DNA of 25,807 nucleotides from Hamiltosporidium magnivora (Eukaryota > Microsporidia > Dubosqiidae), in assembly GCA_004325065.1 (NCBI GenBank), contig PITI01000066.1, positions 1 through 25,807 on the forward strand, written 5' to 3'. The notes under the pieces are model-generated. The model saw only the letters and a list, made by a program, of their open reading frames with translations, did no database searches and had not been told where the DNA came from. The position numbers and the translations under genes were made by a program. Shown piece after piece: positions 21,232-25,807 of this stretch; within the stretch, counting starts at the first letter, position 1; every line of letters begins with the position of its first letter.

Positions 21232-21234
21232 GGG
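21232..21234 (-). promoter_or_regulatory. CCC-like start-proximal signal of the aminopeptidase gene
   Basis: The minus strand reads ATGTTTACCCTTATG: the C-run lies between two in-frame ATGs, two bases before the second. If it marks the transcription start, as the CCC-like motif does in microsporidia, the first ATG would not be in the mRNA. Confidence 0.5.
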
Positions 21235-21241
21235 TAAACAT

Positions 21242-22133
21242 TGTTTATATTATTTAAGTATTTTTAAAGGAATTACAAAGTGAAACATTTTTGAGACAGT
21301 TTCATCTAAATTTATTTGTTTAAAGTTTATAGAATAAAGATATATGAAAACTTGAGCAAATAAATCTTATTTAACACAGTATTTATGAATTCTTATGAAA
21401 CAGAGTATTGTGTTTGAGTTAAATATTAGATTTATTTGTTGAACTGAGATTGGACAAAATTTATTAAATCATAGAAGATGGTATTTTCGAGCAATTTTAT
21501 ATTTACAATATAATTGAATTTTTATTTAACAGTTTGCTGGAATAATAAATTATTCAAATTTATTTTTAAAGAATATAAAAAAATAATACAATCATAAAAA
21601 AATTAGATTTTTTTCTTAATTCAATACAGTATTACCTAATTTCAGCTTTTTTATTAAAAATTTAAATACTGATTTTCGAATTATATATTAATGTATGTTT
21701 CGGCAATAAAATTCTATTTATCTATTTGTTTCATTTAAATTAAAAAATCATAGAATATTTTTTTTCAAAACTTATATGTTTCTAAAAAATTATCAAAAAT
21801 GTATATACTTTGAAATTTAACTTTGTGATTTTATAAGTCTTTTTATCGACTATTAAATTTAAAAATTTTTTTTAAAACAAATATTTTATATATTAGATTT
21901 AAAATTGAAAAAAAAGGTAATACTTTTAAGTAATAACGTTCTAGGTCAAAACATTTTTTTACACCTTTATCATTTCCTTCTACCTCTTTAACTACCATCT
22001 TTTATTCTTCTATATCCGACTCTTCATTTATGATTATTGTGGGTTCTTCTATTGTGATTCTTCCATCTAAAATGAGAGATTAATTATTTTCAGTTTTTAT
22101 ATGTTTAACACCACCTTACTCGTTACTGTTGTT
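21242..22133. other. AT-rich spacer between the aminopeptidase gene and the retroelement relic
   Basis: No gene recognised. Composition becomes less AT-rich near 21960-22080, where the relic's 3' flank begins. Confidence 0.5.
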
Positions 22134-22750
22134 TTACAGGGCTTTTGGTTCCAGATGCATCCCTGCTCTCATAATAACACCCATTGACGCTCTCTCCCAG
22201 CTCTCTCCAGCATTTAGTGCTGACTCAAGTTCTTTTCGTCGATCAAAGGTGATTTTTTTGAACTTCTCTTAAGTACTATAGATTGAATATATTCTTTGCA
22301 TTCAAAAGTATTTACAGTTTTTTAAGCGATGGCCTACTGTATTTTATCACAATACCATCCCAAGTAAGCACATATGGGATTATCTCAACACTACACCTTA
22401 AAAGACCCAACTCATTGGATAGCAAGCCATAATTCCTAGGTTTTTCGGTTTTAACTATTTGAAGTGAATCTTGTTAAGTAATTTCTACTTCAATGGGTGT
22501 AATCTTCCTTTTATTATTACCTAAAATATATCTATATCTAGTATATTTTTTCGAATTTTGACATCAGTTTTTATTCCGATGTTCCCTCCTATCTTTGCAT
22601 ATGCATTATCAAGAATTTCTTAAACTGAGTGGTTTCTAATTATTTTTAAAGACTTAAATCGATATCTATTTAAGAATAAAAGGGGCTGGCATCTAACCAC
22701 TTCATTATGCCGTCTGGTATAATCATCACAAAAAAGGTTTAATATTCCAT
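22134..22750 (-). mobile_element. Dead non-LTR (LINE-type) retrotransposon, C-terminal polyprotein fragment
   Basis: Read on the minus strand, three successive frames give continuous protein-like sequence. First is DDYTRRHNEVVRC (about 22689-22727) with RYRFKSLK and GGNIGIKTDVKIRKN. Then come IEVEIT, QDSLQIVKTEK, GLLSNELGLL and VEIIPYVLTWDGIV (the last at 22348-22390). Finally there is EYIQSIVLK, then ITFDRRKELESAL, ending at the stop 22134-22136. The order fits the region after the reverse transcriptase in non-LTR elements: the tail of a zinc knuckle with RHN, then a restriction-like endonuclease domain with charged DIDIF and IEVEIT strands, and a C-terminal helix. At least two frameshifts and two in-frame stops (before EILDN and after VEIT) make it non-functional. 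The reverse transcriptase itself is not visible upstream, so this is a 5'-truncated copy, as is usual for such elements. Family assignment is by pattern recall. Confidence 0.65.
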
Positions 22751-23801
22751 GAATAATTATAATTTCCCTTTAAATCTTAATTCTTTTTTTCAAAACATAT
22801 CATTTTCGAAGTAAAAATTCAAACAGTTAAGAATTTTATTTGCAGAAATTCTACATTTTACAGATATTTATGCTTTTTTTATAAAACTTGCATCAAATAA
22901 CCTAAAAAACCAAATTCTCACTATACCAATAGATACTTAATTGCAAATGTAGATACTGCAACAATTTAAGCTTAATTTATTACATTTGGCATAGAAATAT
23001 TTACATAATCATTTATTCTTAAACTCAAAAAAATATTTTGAAGTATATTCATTAATCATCAGCACTAAACCCTGCAGTGTTTGGCGGTCCTCACTAATAC
23101 CGCTCCCCGGTTTTTTCCACTGGGTTTGTTTACTTTTTTTGGCTTTTGTAACAAAGTGGTATTAGAGGGTGGGTTTTTACCCCTACGCCTAACAACAACA
23201 TCAGAGATCAGTCTCTTTTAATCGCTTCTTAAGACAAGCATAGAATACATCAAGCCAATTGAGCTCCCGGGATGGTTGGAAATTTGAAGTACATTAATCT
23301 ACCTAATTGATTTATGTGAAGCATTTTTTTTAGAACATACAAGATGTGTTTTATAGGTTTAATCATTACCCAAAAATGACTTTATAACAAAAAAAGCTTA
23401 AACCTCTCGAAATCATAAAATCTACTTTTTGATGTTTAAAATATAGAAAATTTTTTCAATAATCCAAATTTTTCTCTATTGTTTAAGCGATAAACGACAC
23501 TATTCTTTCTGTATCTGCACTATATTTTTATTGATTATTCACAGATATAAACACATAAGACGAAATAGAACAAGTTACAACAATAAAGCAAATTTTCATC
23601 TAGTTTGAATCATAATCGAGACATTTGTAAGTGATGATATTATTAACTTTTAAAATTAGGTATTATTATAAAAAAAACCTTTTAAAATGGGGAATGAATC
23701 AATGTATTATATGTATAAATCATATAAAAAATCATGTGAAATATGATTAATATTAGATCTATGGTTTTGAATTATTTCACATTTCAATTTATTATATATT
23801 A
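22751..23801. other. Spacer with a G+C-richer hairpin-forming patch
   Basis: Mostly AT-rich, but 23060-23280 is markedly richer in G and C. Within it CTAATACC (23094-23101) faces GGTATTAG (23158-23165), with additional C-runs and G-runs around them. It has no open frame and no tRNA boxes. It could be a piece of a mobile element or a structured non-coding stretch. Confidence 0.4.
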
Positions 23802-24371
23802 ATGAAATTAATTTATGAAATTTTCGAGAATATTCCAGAAATCTATTTAATATTTAAATCGATGGTTTTATTCTGCATGGATATTAATTCGGATTTCTTT
23901 GCAAAAATAGCAATGTGGAATTTTTTGATTTACGTAATAGAAGGTATAATATTATATGAGAGTAGCAGTTTTATTACCAAGGGTTTAGATATACATGGTG
24001 TTAGTATTTTGGAATTTGAATTTAGTATTTTGTACAACTATTTCTATTTATTCTTTTGTCTGGCAAGAATTTTCAATGAATATTCAGTTTCGGAAATATT
24101 AATATTATATTTGATCGAAACATATGTTATTCTTGCCAAACTAACATATTATATGACAGTAAATATCGGGTATATAAAATATTTACAATTGATTGTAAAT
24201 TTGTTATTTTATGCCACATTGTATAAGAATTTACCAGGTGTTTATGATACAATTATTTGGAGATATTATAGATACCTGGGCGCTAATTCTGATATAAAGA
24301 ATGCTTTTTTAGTAAGTTTTTATCTAATTAGGTTCGCAAAGCTTTGGAAAGTTTCTGGATTTATTTTATAG
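23802..24371 (+). CDS. Multi-pass membrane protein, unknown function
   Basis: A 189-residue protein I cannot identify. Its length is strong evidence of coding: with stops at about 9% of codons in DNA this AT-rich, a chance frame of 189 codons is very unlikely. Hydrophobic segments suggest four or five membrane spans at about 33-52, 74-91, 96-113, 122-141 and 167-183. A first half-hydrophobic stretch (1-28) carries acidic residues, and short charged loops lie between. There is no cleavable signal peptide and no Cys or His motif. The spacing of the helices is only loosely reminiscent of Surf4/Erv29 cargo receptors and I would not name it so. Unlike the other genes it has no C-run before the ATG, and it is the only intact gene on the plus strand. 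A later start at residue 21 is possible. Confidence 0.6.
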   Translation: MKLIYEIFENIPEIYLIFKSMVLFCMDINSDFFAKIAMWNFLIYVIEGIILYESSSFITKGLDIHGVSILEFEFSILYNYFYLFFCLARIFNEYSVSEILILYLIETYVILAKLTYYMTVNIGYIKYLQLIVNLLFYATLYKNLPGVYDTIIWRYYRYLGANSDIKNAFLVSFYLIRFAKLWKVSGFIL

Positions 24372-25502
24372 ATCTAAATTTTGTAATTTTTATTGCTATA
24401 ATTTCCCATGGGCTTGAACTACAGAAACGTGGATAGCATCTTCTTATAGAAATCATAACTATATCCTTCTTGACATATTCTTTTAGAAAAAACGTCCATG
24501 AAAATTTACAAATGAAACTGTTAACTATTCTAATAATAGGACTAAGATTCATGTATCAAATTTATCGGGCCTATTTTCGTATATTGCGAGCAAATTGTAA
24601 GTTAACTATTTACAATTAGTGTAAACATCAATGCATTATATATGCTCATTATTGTGTTTTTATTGTTTTTCATTCTGTCATGGATTGTTCATATTATGGT
24701 TCTGGACTTAAAGATATACTTCTAAAGAATTCGGATCAAGATAATGATAATGAAATTATTTCATGCTAATAAAAAAATAAAAAGTTTTCTATTTCTTTGT
24801 TTCTTATAAAATTTTCGATTTTTTTAGAATATTTTATTTGTTTCTATAACAATATAAATAACGATTAGTGTTTTATTTTCGGTTTTTTCTTGATAACAAA
24901 TTTTTTTAGCATATTGAAATAAAATTTGGAACTATTATTATTAAAAAGAGAGTGAAATATTTTCTTCATTTCTATTCTTTTAAATTTTTTGATTAGTATT
25001 TTAAGTTCGCGATATTGGTAAATCGATTTTAAAACATAATTTCACATTGAATTTACATTTTTATAGATTAAATAAGTTAAATATTATTTAATTTTACAAA
25101 AATCTTTACAATTATAAAGAATTTGCATGTTTAAATGTATATATCAAGCTTTCTCTCTAAAAAATTGTCTTATTTTTGTTTCTCACGTATGGATGGACTA
25201 AATTGTTCATGATAACAATCTTGATTTCGATTAATGAGCCTTTGAATTCGATTTCTAAATATTTTGGCTGAATTTCGGTTTTGACACTGTAAATTATTAA
25301 AATTTAAATTAAGGTTAAAGTTACATTATAATATACATTTATATCAATAATTTTAACTTAATAGTCTTAACATGATATAAATTTGTAAACTTTAAATTTA
25401 CATTTCTTAAATTTGCTCATTGTGGGAGAACCATATTGAAAATATTTTTTTGGATTGTATCTCAAATCAAAAGATATTTAAATGCCAATATATTTTTTAG
25501 AT
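24372..25502. other. AT-rich spacer, nothing recognised
   Basis: No gene, RNA or relic could be supported. A 63-codon minus-strand frame at 24361-24552 overlaps the end of the membrane-protein gene and looks like chance. Confidence 0.55.
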
Positions 25503-25807
25503 CTTGGAGGTGGAGGGAGGATAACAACATAAAAAACTTTCTGTTTGGCAATGAGTGTGTGAAACTGGTGTGAGGTCATTGTTTGGATTTTTGGTGGGAT
25601 TACAACCACACTACATCTTCGGTTGTTCCATGGGAGTTGTTATGAGGAGGAGAGGTCTAAGAAATGGAGAAACTTTTTCTACGAATTTATTTGTAGTTTT
25701 TTATGTAACCAGATTGCAGACCGCAGCTGAACATGTAGGTAATTGACATGTAAAAGCATGGAAACCTAGCCTTGCTCACTCGGGTTAGAAGACTTGGCGC
25801 CTGGGAG
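25503..25807 (+). repeat. Dispersed ~300-bp repeat, right copy (inverted relative to left end)
   Basis: Partner of 23-323. It begins around CTTGGAGGTGGAGGG, matching CTTGTGGTAGAAGG of the left copy, and runs to the last base, where CTTGGCGCCTGGGAG equals the reverse complement of 23-37. The left copy has 22 further bases of unrelated AT-rich flank outside this boundary, so CTGGGAG is probably close to the true element end. An open frame of 63 codons here corresponds to the 77-codon frame of the left copy. Confidence 0.85.

Noticed and set aside
23802..24371. Naming the membrane protein a Surf4/Erv29 cargo receptor
   Set aside because: Only a loose similarity in helix spacing; no diagnostic motif, and the protein is much shorter than that family.

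Overview
This window looks like a piece of a microsporidian genome of the large, AT-rich, gene-poor type (the style of Hamiltosporidium, Edhazardia or Anncaliia). That assignment is inference. It rests on strongly AT-rich sequence; intron-less, divergent eukaryotic housekeeping genes (cytosolic-type threonyl-tRNA synthetase, an eIF3c/NIP1-like translation factor, an aminopeptidase P); and a short C-run just upstream of the start codon in four genes, which matches the CCC-like start-proximal signal known in microsporidia. Gene density is very low: five well-supported protein genes in 25.8 kb, with long AT-rich spacers containing decayed mobile elements.

Layout, left to right. 23-323: one copy of a roughly 300-bp repeat whose inverted partner forms the right end (25503-25807). 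1669-3687 (-): threonyl-tRNA synthetase. 6367-7704 (-): eIF3c/NIP1-like protein that ends before the usual C-terminal PCI/winged-helix part. 8.7-10.9 kb: decayed coding debris, a tRNA-derived pseudogene (10259-10330) and one copy (A) of a dispersed repeat. 11336-11959 (-): small acidic protein with a signal peptide, a candidate secreted microsporidian protein. 12-19.5 kb: no intact gene, but several broken reading frames (13.9-14.2, 15.4-16.0 and 18.06-18.44 kb), repeat copy B (about 16604-16925) and a 210-bp hAT-like MITE (16947-17156) with degenerate 8-bp target duplications. 19514-21229 (-): Xaa-Pro aminopeptidase (M24B) with all metal ligands. 22134-22750 (-): the C-terminal part of a dead non-LTR retrotransposon polyprotein. 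23802-24371 (+): an unrecognised multi-pass membrane protein. 24.4-25.5 kb: AT-rich spacer.

The recognised genes serve translation (tRNA charging, initiation) and peptide turnover; nothing indicates an operon or a shared pathway. I found no clear new molecular system. The points most worth checking are the secreted and membrane orphan proteins, the truncated eIF3c, the substituted zinc-site motif in the synthetase, the start-proximal C-run signal, and the set of decayed or non-autonomous elements (MITE, dispersed repeats, retroelement relic) that explain the spacer DNA.
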